From Prosapia bicincta (Eukaryota; Arthropoda; Insecta; Hemiptera; Cercopidae): a DNA stretch of 64,000 nucleotides. The notes under the pieces were generated by a model. The model was not told where the DNA came from, searched no databases, and worked only from the letters and a program-made list of their open reading frames with translations. Below are positions 20,492 through 31,039 of this stretch, one piece after another; within the stretch, counting starts at the first letter, position 1, and each line of letters begins with the position of its first letter. Where the stretch lies: NCBI GenBank assembly GCA_036971475.1, contig JBAIZL010000005.1, forward strand, positions 168,511,886 through 168,575,885, written 5' to 3'. A program made the position numbers and the translations under genes.

Positions 20492-22435
20492 TCATTGTTG
20501 CGGCGGTGCGTCGTTGTGCAGCAGTGTGTGATGTGCTTGGCTGCATTGTCTACAACGATGACGAGACTGACACTGAGCTTGATAATGAGAGCCGAGACAA
20601 TTATAACACCGTTGTAATTTTGAAATAGCGTCAATGCGTTCCGCTATGGTAAGAGAAATAAATCGTTGACAATTAATGATGCAGTGACTTTCTCCGCAGT
20701 AGTAGCATTTACCTACACGCGTGGTAGGCATGTTAGACTGATTGAGGTTAAGCGGTGGCGAGCGATTGCGAAATGTTGACGTTCTAGGCGCACTCATAAT
20801 AGGCAACAAGTTAGGTTGTAGTGGTTGATTAACCGGTTGCGTAGTGACTGGCGCAGCACGTTTGGACTGAATAGTACCTCGGGCGTCCTTATTCTGATGG
20901 CTATTGTCATTTGACGCTACTGATTGACATCTAGGGCTGTGACCCAAAGTGAGGTTAGGTCTAGCTGTTAAACGAGTATGTCGCGGTGAAAATAGTCGTT
21001 GTTGTGCAGGAGAGTTGTCGTGTAACAATGTGTGGTGTGACTCTCCACACTGTTTACACTGTTTCATAGATTTACATTTGGACTGAAAGTGTGATCCAAG
21101 ACAGTTAAAACAACGTCGTAATTTTACAATGGCACTTTTACGTTCGGACACAGTTAATTCCAGAAACGACTGGCAATTAAAAACATTATGGTTTGAGCCG
21201 CAATAATAACACATCCCAGTATGAGTGGTTGATATGTTGGCTTGAGCCATGTGAAGCGGTGGCAACCGATGTCGGAAAACTGAAAGCCTAGGCGCGTTCA
21301 TAATTGGCGGCACATTTCCTTGTCTCCCTCCTGCAGACGGCCGTATGGGGCTCTGCATCATAGGTCTGGGCGCATAAGTGCGTGGTAGCATTTGAGACGT
21401 AGCCGTACTAACATAAGACGTCGACGGCTGGACCGTTGGACTATGTTCAGCTTCGAGGTTAGCTTCGACATGGTCAATATTTAAATTAGGGGCACCGCTG
21501 TTATTTGAGTCATTCAACGCAGAGACCATCACTCGAGGTTGCTGACCTAATCTTGAGTTAACTGCAGTCGCGGCAGAGGGTTGATTGAGCAACTCCATTG
21601 CTCTAGCCTGCTCAGTGACGAAATCATTTAAAAATCTGTACGTGGGCATTTGATTTGTTCCCAATCTGGTTTCAAAGTTAAGTCGAGTCTGTGCATCTAA
21701 GTTACCAACAGACATTTGAAAAAGTAAAAAGTCCGCTAAGTCGTCTAACTGGACAGCCTTTAGTGCGCACACAGCATTTGAATGTGCGGTTAAAAATCGG
21801 TTAAGTTCACTCTGAGACGCGTTCTTAATAGGCTTAAAGTCTTTAATGATTTGAAAATAATGATCGGCTAAACGGCGAGGGTTAGCATAACGATTGCGTA
21901 AGGCTTGATATGCGATATCATAATTATGCTCAGATATTGTAAGTCCCGTAACAATGGCTAAAGCGTCCCCTTTAAGCGCTGACTTTAAATACTGAAATTT
22001 CTGTATGGCATTAATATTGCTATTGCAATGCACCATTGAGTCAAACATTGTTATAAAGTCAATCCATTCATTACTATTGCCTGAAAAGCTAGGCATTGTA
22101 AGGTTAGGTAAGTGAGGCGAACTTGTGCCGGGGTTGACCTGCGAGGTTAACTTCACCTCGGTCTTAATAATGTTCGGATATTTAGCCAACATTGGCAAAT
22201 ACGTGTCCTGAAATTGCTTTTTAATTTTAAAGGCATTTTCAGCAAGATCGGCAACTTGACTGGCGAACGTTTTCTCTAATATCTCATAAGTTTCGATAAA
22301 ATTAGATTGAATTCGTCGAATTTCCCGTGCGAGGCCTTCTGGTATTTCTTTATCGTTAAGCACATTTTTCACTTGTTCCAGCTCGCCTACAATATCTCTC
22401 AATTTAGACAAATAATACTCCGTATTAATTTCCAT
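20492..22435 (-). CDS. gag: BEL/Pao Gag with duplicated zinc-knuckle module
   Basis: The start is chosen at the ATG giving MEINTEYYLSKL (22,435), 27 bases inside the upstream-open frame. The 647-residue product has a coiled N-terminal part, the retrotransposon Gag core (FDSMVHCNSNINAIQKFQYL, LKGDALAIVTGL, YDIAYQALRNRYANPR), a proline/serine linker and a nucleocapsid. The nucleocapsid shows three knuckles of C-x2-C-x3-H-x4-C/H form (CYYCGSNHNVFNC, CFNCLGSHFQSKC, CKQCGESHHTLLH). The whole linker plus three-knuckle block then repeats (CYYCGESHCIINC, CYNCLGSHYQAQC, CRQCSQAHHTLLH). Gag packages the RNA in virus-like particles. The frame ends in TGA at 20,492-20,494 and stays open in the same frame into pol. 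Confidence 0.94.
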   Translation of the reverse strand: MEINTEYYLSKLRDIVGELEQVKNVLNDKEIPEGLAREIRRIQSNFIETYEILEKTFASQVADLAENAFKIKKQFQDTYLPMLAKYPNIIKTEVKLTSQVNPGTSSPHLPNLTMPSFSGNSNEWIDFITMFDSMVHCNSNINAIQKFQYLKSALKGDALAIVTGLTISEHNYDIAYQALRNRYANPRRLADHYFQIIKDFKPIKNASQSELNRFLTAHSNAVCALKAVQLDDLADFLLFQMSVGNLDAQTRLNFETRLGTNQMPTYRFLNDFVTEQARAMELLNQPSAATAVNSRLGQQPRVMVSALNDSNNSGAPNLNIDHVEANLEAEHSPTVQPSTSYVSTATSQMLPRTYAPRPMMQSPIRPSAGGRQGNVPPIMNAPRLSVFRHRLPPLHMAQANISTTHTGMCYYCGSNHNVFNCQSFLELTVSERKSAIVKLRRCFNCLGSHFQSKCKSMKQCKQCGESHHTLLHDNSPAQQRLFSPRHTRLTARPNLTLGHSPRCQSVASNDNSHQNKDARGTIQSKRAAPVTTQPVNQPLQPNLLPIMSAPRTSTFRNRSPPLNLNQSNMPTTRVGKCYYCGESHCIINCQRFISLTIAERIDAISKLQRCYNCLGSHYQAQCQSRHRCRQCSQAHHTLLHNDAPPQQ

Positions 22436-22837
22436 TTTAATAAATTTCAAAACCACAAACAATTGAAATTAAAAAACCTCACTATAAGTTCAAACGCGAT
22501 AATAAAGTGGACTGTATAAAATTTGTAAGTCGTAGCAAGCATAAACACTTCCTTGCTCGTAATCGTGCAACTATGAGCCACGTGGCTTATTGCGCAATGT
22601 GGCACCGGTAATTATCGTTACCATTTTCCTGTATCGATGTGACGCACATTTCTCCACGTCGCGGTAAGCACATGCTTACGTTAGTCACAGCTTTAAAATT
22701 TTAAAAATTTCTAAATTTTATTCGCTGAAATAACTCCACAAATGTTTAATTTGGTTACAAAGGAACCACGTGGTCACTAATACAATTATCGTGAAATTTA
22801 AAGAAAAACCCTAGGTCACTGAAATAATTCAAATAAT

Positions 22838-22855
22838 CCGGTCCGGTGGGGACCA
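22838..22855 (-). other. primer-binding site of BEL/Pao element
   Basis: One base inside the 5' LTR, the minus strand reads TGGTCCCCACCGGACCGG. It begins with TGG, the complement of a tRNA CCA end, as expected for a reverse-transcription primer site. I cannot name the tRNA from the sequence alone. Confidence 0.75.
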
Positions 22856-22856
22856 A

Positions 22857-23672
22857 TGTTTAATCCGCAGATTAAAAAGGTTAGAATTAAAACCACGAGG
22901 TGCGGTAAGCCCTATTGTTAACAAGGTTACTCTGGATTGCGTAATTTACGTTAATATTTAACATAGCAAGCTTAAGCACTGTTCTAAGCAAAATAGAGTC
23001 ATTTAACACTAAAAACGCAACGACACTGAATTTAATACAAATAAATTATAAATTGTTCATATTCCTTAACTACGCACTTACCATAGGTAAGAAGTGATGC
23101 GACGTTGGAATCGAGGTGAAGTCTCCACAGTACTGTGGTCGTCTCAGGCAGCGTAGAATTCTTGAAGGCGATCACGCAACTAAAAAACTCAATTGAAATA
23201 TGAGTAAACGTAAAAGTTAAGCTTACAAAGCACTTAGTTTATTGCCGCGAGTACACGCACTAAGATTGCGCAACCGGCGAAATCGGGCGACACTTTTACT
23301 AACACGGCGAAAATATACAGTTAAAATGCTCATTAAAATGTTCATTAAAAGTTCATTAACGCGGTCCGCACCTTAAGCACAATTAACGAACGAAAGCGGT
23401 ACTTTAAATTGTCTGAAACAAAAGCCATGCGGAATAGGCTACGAGGTTTAACGTAGGACTGCACTATTCGAGGGTCAGAACGATTCTACTTTGTGTTGAA
23501 GCGGAAATTAACGTAGAAAATAAGAAGGGAGTGGGGGTGCATAGAGTTCATCCAAGAAAATCAATAGTTTTCGGATATCGATTAGCGGGTCAGAGATCAC
23601 GTGACCAATACGTCACGGTACAGCTGTTAGGTAGGTCAAAGCAAATTGAAACTTCGAGCGCTAACTCGAACA
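22857..23672 (-). repeat. 5' LTR of BEL/Pao element
   Basis: 816 bases matching 15,529-16,344 without length differences. It carries the promoter for the minus-strand transcript by position; no promoter motif was pinpointed. Confidence 0.96.
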
Positions 23673-23677
23673 GTAAT

Positions 23678-24239
23678 AATAAAGCTAAAAATGCCCACCA
23701 CCTGAAAAAAGTATAAAATTGTTAAAAAAAACATGTCCTGAAGATATATTGATAATTATCATTGTTGCTATTGCCACGGAAGGTTAATTTTATATACCTA
23801 TATTGACATATACCTATGACGTATCCAGTTATGATACATTTAGTTCAAATTTTACACATGTAATGCTAATATAGAGATATCATGTGACTTCACCTAGCAA
23901 AAAACATTAATCCGCTGGAAGTAGACTCCTAACTAAGTAATGTATAAAATGACAACCAAATCTATCCTAACTGTAGACTTTATACCTAGGCCTATATTTA
24001 AATATACATATGCGTAGTACGGTGCACCGCTGATACGAGGATATAGTATTTCTTACTACTCTGCACTGAATTTTTTATCTTACTTTAATTTGATTAAAAA
24101 TAACTTTCCGTGTAAAACAAAATACCAATAGATATGTTCTTAGGACATGTTTTAGAACAATTTTATACTTTTATCTCAGATGGCATTCAATGTGCATTTT
24201 AACCATAATAAACATGTTTAATTCAAGAATTTTGGTGAT
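23678..24239. other. AT-rich non-coding stretch
   Basis: No gene. Strings such as TATACCTATGACGTATCCAG near 23,810 resemble the inner arms of the adjoining palindrome, so part may be a diverged copy. Confidence 0.4.
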
Positions 24240-25060
24240 ATTTAAAAAAACGGTAAAAATATAGTCTTAATGACGTTGGTTTTTTATCAATTTTTTTTAA
24301 AAATTACTCGCTTTAATATGTAGAAAACGAATATCAATTTTTTCCGCAGAAAATATGAAAAGTTGCTTTTTTCCACATTTAAAATGTTAGTCTGTAATGG
24401 CATATAAGCATCAGCGTGAACCGTGCGTACAATAGCTACAACACACTGCATTATGTCTAGATTTGGTTGTAATTGTATACAACATTACTATATACCTATA
24501 TTATAATATACCTAGATAGTATCCAGTCAGGATAGATTTGGTTATAATATTATTCAACATTACTATCTAATACTATCTACCTACATTAAAGTATACCTAC
24601 AAAGTATCCAGTCAGGATAGATTGGGTTGTAATTTTGGTTAATATTTAGACTTATTACCGTTGCAGAAAAATTACAACCTAATCTATCCTGACTGGATAC
24701 TTTGTAGGTATACTTTAATATAGGTAGATAGTTTTGTTGAATAAAATTGTAACCAAATCGATCCTGACTGTATACTTCAGGATTTTAATGTAGGTATACA
24801 GTAATGTTATATAAAATTATAACCAAAAGTTAAATATTTAGATTTTAGTTTAGTATTAAAATAAATTGACTTTGACGTAGTGCAGTGTGCTGAAGCTGCT
24901 GCCATTACAGACTCACATTAAAATTGTGCAAACAAATTACCTTTTCGTATTTTCTGTGGAAAAAGTTAATATTCTTGTTCTACACATTGAAACGAGTAAT
25001 TAAAAAAACCTACGTCAATAACACTATATTTTTACCAAAATAACTTTTTGTTGTTAGAAC
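24240..25060. repeat. large imperfect palindrome
   Basis: The centre is near 24,655. Inner arms carry TATCCAGTCAGGATAGATTG and its reverse complement ATCTATCCTGACTGGATACT. Outer arms match from about 24,240-24,440 (ATATTTAAAAAAACGGTAAA, GACGTTGGTTTTTTA) to about 24,880-25,060. There is no coding content. Probably a fold-back MITE; the superfamily is undetermined because no clear target duplication was found. Confidence 0.8.
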
Positions 25061-26737
25061 ATATTATCAACCATACATGAAAAAGAGTAGTAACCTATTT
25101 TCTCATTTAACATTTGCTTAAGAATTAAATATTTTTCAAAAGTGTCATTTTCTACATCTAATATTAACAAACTATAGGAAAATAATGTAATTAGTCTACT
25201 AATAGAACTTCCACGGAGACTCTAAAAAACCAGCAAATCTTATTTTCAAAATAAACTGTTCAAAATTTATAAATTAAAACCAAGTAGTGTTACAAGAATA
25301 TGTCAGTAATAATTTTATAAGACTGATTACCCATATTTATTGGAGGAACTATAAGTAATATTTTTGTTAGAACTAAATTTTGATGGTTCTTTAAATAAAA
25401 TGCTCAACTTTACTAGTAGAGGTTAGGTATTATGAAAACCCCTTTGTAAATATTAAAGCTTTTATACAAAAAAATTTTAATGTATACGACTTGCACCAAC
25501 TTATTAAAAAAAAATTATAGAATAATTCTGAATGTTTTACCAGTAGGTCTTTTAAAAATGAAAATTAATAAAACAATTCATGACACTTACATAAAATTTT
25601 TGACGTGACCTTGAAATATGACAACCAACTAACCTGTCATCTGAAAACTTACTTCCTATTTCAATTAATCATTAATAATTTTATCTGCAGAGACAAATCC
25701 TTGTTTATATACTATATTGTAAATTTTTCATGAACCTAAAATCATTAATCTAGAAATCTAAATCATCTATAATTCTCGTAATTAAATACCAACCTAAGTA
25801 TTATGGAGTATTTTATTTTCATTAAAAGAATCAGTATCATTTCACCATTTTGTTGTTGACGCATGAAACATCACATCATCACAACATTAATAACAGAACA
25901 GCTGAACAATTTTCGTTTTCCCCCTACTAATATTACTACTATATTTAGAAAAACTTTATAAAATAAAACTTACTTATAAAGAACAAAAACATTTACAAAA
26001 TAAACTTAATTTATCAAATAATGTCCCCACCCCCATGTTCCCAAAAGCATAGAATAATAATAACAAATTATTATATTTTAGAAAAAAAATAATTATGCAG
26101 CTGTTTCAATTGCAAGTGATAACGTGTTAAGGAAAGTGTCCCGCAGAAATCCAAGGAAAGTGTTTATGCAATTTAACTATCATGTTTGCAACGTAATTTT
26201 TTTTAATTAAAAAAATAGAAACAATTTTCCATTTAAATTGTACGAATATTCAAATATATAATAATAAATACTGTAATAACTAACGGTATACACTGTATAT
26301 TATACTTCTCATTGGAAGTGTCAGCCACAGATTAAACTATTGTCGGGTGAAAAAGTATGTGCTCCTTAAACCGATTGTAGGAATTATAAAGAAATACTAA
26401 TTTAAAAATTTTTTAAAATTAGATTAATCAGGGAATTTAAGATGATTACATCAAGCAACATCATAAAGAAATAATTCTTAAAGTACTACCATAGGAGAGT
26501 CTTTCCATAATACAGTGTAAAATAACTCTTTTCTTGACAAGGAAATTTTCAATTTAGTTTGAGACATATATCGTTTTGGTATTTGTTTTGAAATATATTT
26601 TTTTAGTAACGTGAAAAAAAATTAAAGTTCGCTAGGATTTACGCAATACCTACACAAACTTTTCCAATGAATTGAACTTTGTGATGCTAACAAAAATTAA
26701 GTCTGATTTGAAATGATCAAGTTTTCCTTAGTATTTG
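25061..26737. other. AT-rich non-coding stretch
   Basis: No gene or repeat recognised. Confidence 0.5.
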
Positions 26738-27372
26738 AATTTTGTAGTCCATTACGTTCCATGAATCTTATTAATTACTTAAACACTAGTTTACGACCAT
26801 CTGAACTTTAAAATTTGTTAAAACTTACTGAGGCTTTTTTTTAAAAACTGCGACCTGTTTGTCCAATGTAGAATTTGTTACATTCGTCGCAGTTCAGGTT
26901 GTATACGCCAGGTGCTTGTAGTTTATCTTTGTTATTAGTGTCGTTTTGTATTTTGTATTGTAACTTGTTATTAGTTTTGTATCCTATTTTTTGAAATTTG
27001 GGGGCTATTTTGTTTATGTATGGAAATGTGATGTATTTGATTTCCCTCTCTGTAGTGTTAATTTTAGTGTTTTTTGTACCATAGTTTATCTATTATTGTG
27101 GTGTTGTATCCATTTGTGTATGCTAAATATTTAATTGTGTCTAGTTCTTTGTTTATGTTTTATGTGGTCATTAGGACTTCTTCAAGCCTATGGAGCATGG
27201 ATCTGAAGGCAGCGTGTTTGTGTTGGATAGGGTGGTTTGAGGTGTTGTGGATAAGAGTGTCTGTCGTTATGGGTTTCCTGTAAATGTTGAAGCTGTGTTT
27301 TTGTGTGTGGCTTTTTGTTATGGTTAGGTCGATGAAGTTTAGAGATCGGTTGGTTTTTCGTAGTATTACCAA
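26738..27372 (-). mobile_element. Penelope-like element fragment
   Basis: The left end has the family terminus GAATTTTGTAGTCCATTACG (26,738) and GAACTTTAAAATTTGTTAAA. The body on the minus strand encodes the endonuclease string FYIGQTG near 26,858. The RT C-terminal part (LNFIDLTITKSHTQKHSFNI, IHNTSNHPIQHKHAAF) lies at 27,160-27,372. It is truncated at 27,372, before the YVDD motif, and has stops. It is a close relative of the copy at 8.9-10.4 kb. Confidence 0.82.
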
Positions 27373-27949
27373 AATCGGATCAAACTAAAAATACCTATTT
27401 CTCTAAATTTAGTCTTGAAAACAGTTTAAATTAAACCCTTGAATAGATTTAAATGGATATTTATTCACTGGACAGAATTTTGTTTTCTTAAAAAATTGAT
27501 ACCGTATTACACAATAAACATAAACCTTTACAAGCTAATTAACAATAAATTTCTATATTGTTCGTTGTCCCATTGATCTAAATATTGTGCAAAATTACTA
27601 ACATACAGTAGGATTCTCTATCCTTAGTAATGCATGCGATCAATACGAGGCTCTAGACACATATGAAACAAAATTTTAGAAATATAAATTATTAATACAG
27701 GATATTTTTGAAGAAAGTCATTAATATGCATTGACTAACATTTATAGTCAGTTTTTAATTGTTATATAAAAGAGGGAGCAGCAAAATTTGACTCACAGTT
27801 TTTAACAAAAGTGTGCAATAGAAATACGATATTTGTCTAATTATTTTTTTCTCTTTAATTTATGTTCATGTCATTTTTCATTTTACTATAAAATGTGTTT
27901 TCATCAATTTTTCATACGATTGCTGCTCTTCGCAATATAATAAGTGTGG
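27373..27949. other. non-coding spacer
   Basis: AT-rich sequence without recognised features. Confidence 0.45.
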
Positions 27950-27954
27950 CGTTC

Positions 27955-29512
27955 ACACTTATAATAATAAGTTCTGCGTTTTGACGCAAAGACAACATAA
28001 TAGGTAACAATAATAAATTACCGGAGGACCACACAGATAAATTTAAAACCGCCAAATCTATGAGTTTCCTCAAGTCTATGTAACAATCAAGTTATGATCA
28101 AAGAAAATTGTTTATATATTCTTTAAAAATGTAGATTATGGCATAGGGCGTGTACACCACTAGAACTGTTCATTAAGCACTTTTAATTACTTGAGTTCGA
28201 ATGTTCACTAAAAGAATAACCGGAAAGAATGTTCACTAAGAGAATAACAAAAGATATAATGTTCACTATTAAGAAAGTTTCTCTAGCTAGTTTACCACGT
28301 GCTAAACGCTTGTTAAATAACCAAAATTAAAGTAACGTCAATGTGACGTTAACCCTTTAGCGCCGAAATTAATTTTTGAACTGTTTATGGCATTATATAC
28401 TGCAATACCTAAATATGTGGGAAACATACGAGTTTTCCAAAAATCGATTTTGGTTTACGAGTTTTTGACTGTTACCATATGGTAACGCTAGGCGCCTAGG
28501 GTGCCGTGTTTTGGCATCGTCTCAGAATTGAGACCTGGCTTTTATTTACTAAACTTTATTAGGCAATCTTCATCAATGCTACCAATTAGAAGGAGGGGGT
28601 TAGCTAAAACCTGATTTCAGAAACAAAAACCAATTGTTTCAATATTTAATTAGGGATAGGTCGATTCTCGATTGAAAAGTCGACTCCCCTGATTCTGGAC
28701 ACTAGAATAGGAATCGGTAGTCGATCGCTAAAGTCAAAATCAAATACCTCGCTTTCAACGCGGCCGGGGTTTACGCATTGGCGGTAAAATATCCGTCGTC
28801 GCTCTAACATAATGTCGTGTTTATACACGGGCGGTAAAATATCCGTTGCACTAACATAATGTTGCGTTTACACATCGGGTGGTCATTCCCGAACACTTTT
28901 TGCTTTACCCTTTCACTGTATATAAAACCATCGTAGTCTATTCTGGTAGCATCCATTTCTTGAAGAAACATTGAAATTCTACCGAAAATATGTAGTACAG
29001 GCGCCTAGCGTTACCGTATGGCAACGCCCTGAATTGAGCAACTATGTTCAAAGTACGCTGATATGTTATCAATTGGATCGACTAAAATGATTTTGAGGCC
29101 TACATTCAACCTTCAACTCTTATTTATTTTGTTTATTATTCATAGAGAAACATACCCCCCTCCTGTTACCGTATGGTAACGCTAGGCGCTAATGGGTTAA
29201 TAACTAGTTGAAGGTTACAAATAAATAACTTTTGGTTCGAGATATTCACAACACCATTTTAAATTATTGCGAAGATTTAAACGGATAAAGAACGTTCACA
29301 AGAAACAAACATGATGGAGATAGAACAAGAGAGAAGAGAACGAGTGACTACTTTCAAGAGATAAGATACACACACACTGCAGGAAAAATGGCAAGTGCAT
29401 TGCCCAGTAGAACGTGCACCGTAGAATCATTCACAATCGGTTATCCGCCGAACTTTGAATAAACTATGCTTCGTAGTTGAGAAATTTCAATAACTGTACC
29501 AAATATACCCTT
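27955..29512 (-). repeat. left LTR of an old BEL/Pao relic, with nested MITE
   Basis: Short blocks match 30,772-31,035 in the same order: GTGGCGTTCA and CACAGATAAATT near the left end, AAATCTATGAGTTTCCTCAA, CCGTAGAATCATTCACAATC and TTATCCGCCGAACTTT near the right end. The two stretches bracket gag-pol remnants, so I read them as LTRs. The left copy is enlarged by the insertion at 28,353-29,196. The call is inference from block order; percent identity was not computed. Confidence 0.55.
28353..29196. mobile_element. piggyBac-type MITE with TTAA target duplication
   Basis: TTAA at 28,349-28,352 and 29,197-29,200 flanks an 844-bp insert that begins CCCTTTAGCGCC and ends GGCGCTAATGGG, the C-C-C/G-G-G ends typical of piggyBac. 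Subterminal repeats of GTTACCATATGGTAACGCTA type occur near 28,472, 29,010 (inverted) and 29,165. The interior has a two-copy direct repeat, with unit GGCGGTAAAATATCCGT then CTAACATAATGT, at about 28,780-28,870. No transposase, so it is non-autonomous. Confidence 0.85.
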
Positions 29513-29540
29513 CACCAAAATCTAAGTTTTTAACCATAGA

Positions 29541-30660
29541 TTAACTACTACATAAAGGCAGAGGTGGCAGATGACCAGAGGGAAGGGGTGCTGGAGGAAA
29601 ATGAAGGAGAGGAAAATCGAGCGTTGAATCTGTTCTTAAGAAGTAGATTTCTTCGGACAGTAGAAGAAGGGAGTAGACTTCAAGGCGAGTAGAGATGAAT
29701 TGTAGGTGATGCAGTATTTCTTGACCATTAGTAGTACAAGCTCCAGAGTGATGAGAAAGGTATTGAAAGTAGTCTTTTCCAAAATTGAAGTGATTGTACT
29801 TCTTGGGTACAATAAGATAATGGTTAGTAGCATGCATGAGAGCAGAGTGGTACAACCTGCCTCCCACCCTGAGAAGACCAGGCTTGTAATTAAAGGGCAT
29901 AAGTGGCCAAAGAGAATTCTGAGGTTTCTTATGGTGAGGAGAAACGATGGATTTAAAATAAGAATAGTTTTGAAAGAAGAGCATTTTGAAGCTACACCCA
30001 TTCAAAAAACAATTAGATTTTCTTGCTTGCAACTTTAATGACTCGACTACTTTCTTAGCTGAAACAGAGATTTGAGGTTATCTAGTGTGCAGTAGCGCAG
30101 TAAAGAAATTTCCAGTGTGAAGAAGTAGCAAAGTAGGAGAGTTTCATGAGTAGCCTCCTTCATGACGGAAAAGTTAAGAATTTGCTTCACGTAGTAATCT
30201 GCCAGCAACGAGCATTCACATAACACCTTTGCAAAGCATCATAGGCGATCTGATAGTTGTTGGGCGTGTCAGGTAGCCCTGAGATTATACCTGATGTGTC
30301 ATCCTCTAACGGATCTCAAAGGTACTGTGAAAGTTAAGAATGTTGCTCAATTCCGTGTTGTGATGTGTTATGTATTTACTTAGTTCTTTATTGACTTAGC
30401 ACATTTCAAGGTAACAGATGAAAAATCTTATTAAACCTTGTTTTAAGTTTAATGACCCTATCGAATATACTTTTTGCCAAAGCAGCACTTTCCATTTGCT
30501 CTTCGACACTGTCAAAGGTTTCTTGGATGCTGTGCACCCTTTTGGTCACTGCCTCAGGGACAGAGTCATTGCCGATAAAACCAGAAATTTGTTCAAGGTC
30601 AAGAATTAAAACTCTAACCTATGCCTCAATTTGTTTGATGATTGTTGCCATGGTTTGATA
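29541..30660 (-). pseudogene. BEL/Pao gag-pol relic with large deletions
   Basis: Right to left on the minus strand: a Gag N-terminus (ATIIKQIEA, then SVPEAVTKRVHSIQETFDSV) around 30,440-30,660; the Gag core (SGIISGLPDTPNNYQIAYDA, LQRCYVNAR) around 30,190-30,300. The Pol integrase N-terminal region (GLLRVGGRLYHSALM, LSHHSGACTTNG) then lies at 29,700-29,890. These align in order with the intact copy at 16.5-22.4 kb, but the nucleocapsid, protease, RT and RNase H are absent and stops occur. It is a different, much older BEL/Pao lineage from the full-length element. Confidence 0.8.
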
Positions 30661-30771
30661 AAAAAATAGAATACAAACAATAACGAAAATCGAGTGAAAC
30701 AGATGACAAAAAACAGTAAAACAGGTTGTTCAATTTTTAATGATCTAAAACATCTGTGCCTGAAGTGACCA

Positions 30772-31035
30772 ATGTGGCATTCAGCCCTGAAGTTTGCTGC
30801 AGACAGAAAATAATTAATTACTGACGACACAGATAAATTAAAAAATGGCAAATCTGTGAGTTGCTTTAAGTATATGTAGCAAAGGGGTAATTAACAAAGA
30901 AAATGCCTAAAATACTTATAATAAAATGTTGTTTAAAGTTGTAGATCCCGTAGAATCGTGTGCAATAGTTTATCCGCAGAAGTTAGGCATAAAATAGTTA
31001 ATGTGCAGTAGTTGACAAATTTCAAGAAGTGTACC
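30772..31035 (-). repeat. right LTR remnant of the old BEL/Pao relic
   Basis: Blocks GTGGCATTCA, CACAGATAAATTA, CCCGTAGAATCGTG and TTATCCGCAGAAGTTA, then AATTTCAAGAAGTGTACC, match the left LTR in order. The Gag N-terminal remnant starts just to its left, as expected for a 5' LTR on the minus strand. Confidence 0.55.
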
Positions 31036-31039
31036 ATAT

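Larger units (their letters stand above)
15529..23672 (-). mobile_element. full-length BEL/Pao LTR retrotransposon
   Basis: Two 816-bp LTRs (15,529-16,344 and 22,857-23,672) bound an 8,144-bp element transcribed on the minus strand. The 5-bp target duplication GTAAT flanks it (15,524-15,528 and 23,673-23,677). The internal order is gag, protease, reverse transcriptase, RNase H, integrase and a C-terminal domain, characteristic of BEL/Pao. By eye I see one difference between the LTRs (T at 16,034 versus C at 23,362), implying a recent insertion. Two in-frame stops break gag-pol in this copy. The base composition is distinctly less AT-rich than the surroundings. Confidence 0.97.

Noticed and set aside
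20492..20494. Programmed stop readthrough between gag and pol
   Set aside because: The context TGA-CTA fits, but the duplicated module has CGA at the matching position, so a point mutation is the simpler explanation. Kept as a question in the findings, not as a feature.
29706..30038. Plus-strand 110-residue open frame
   Set aside because: Antisense to the BEL/Pao integrase fragment (GLLRVGGRL...), so it is not a gene.
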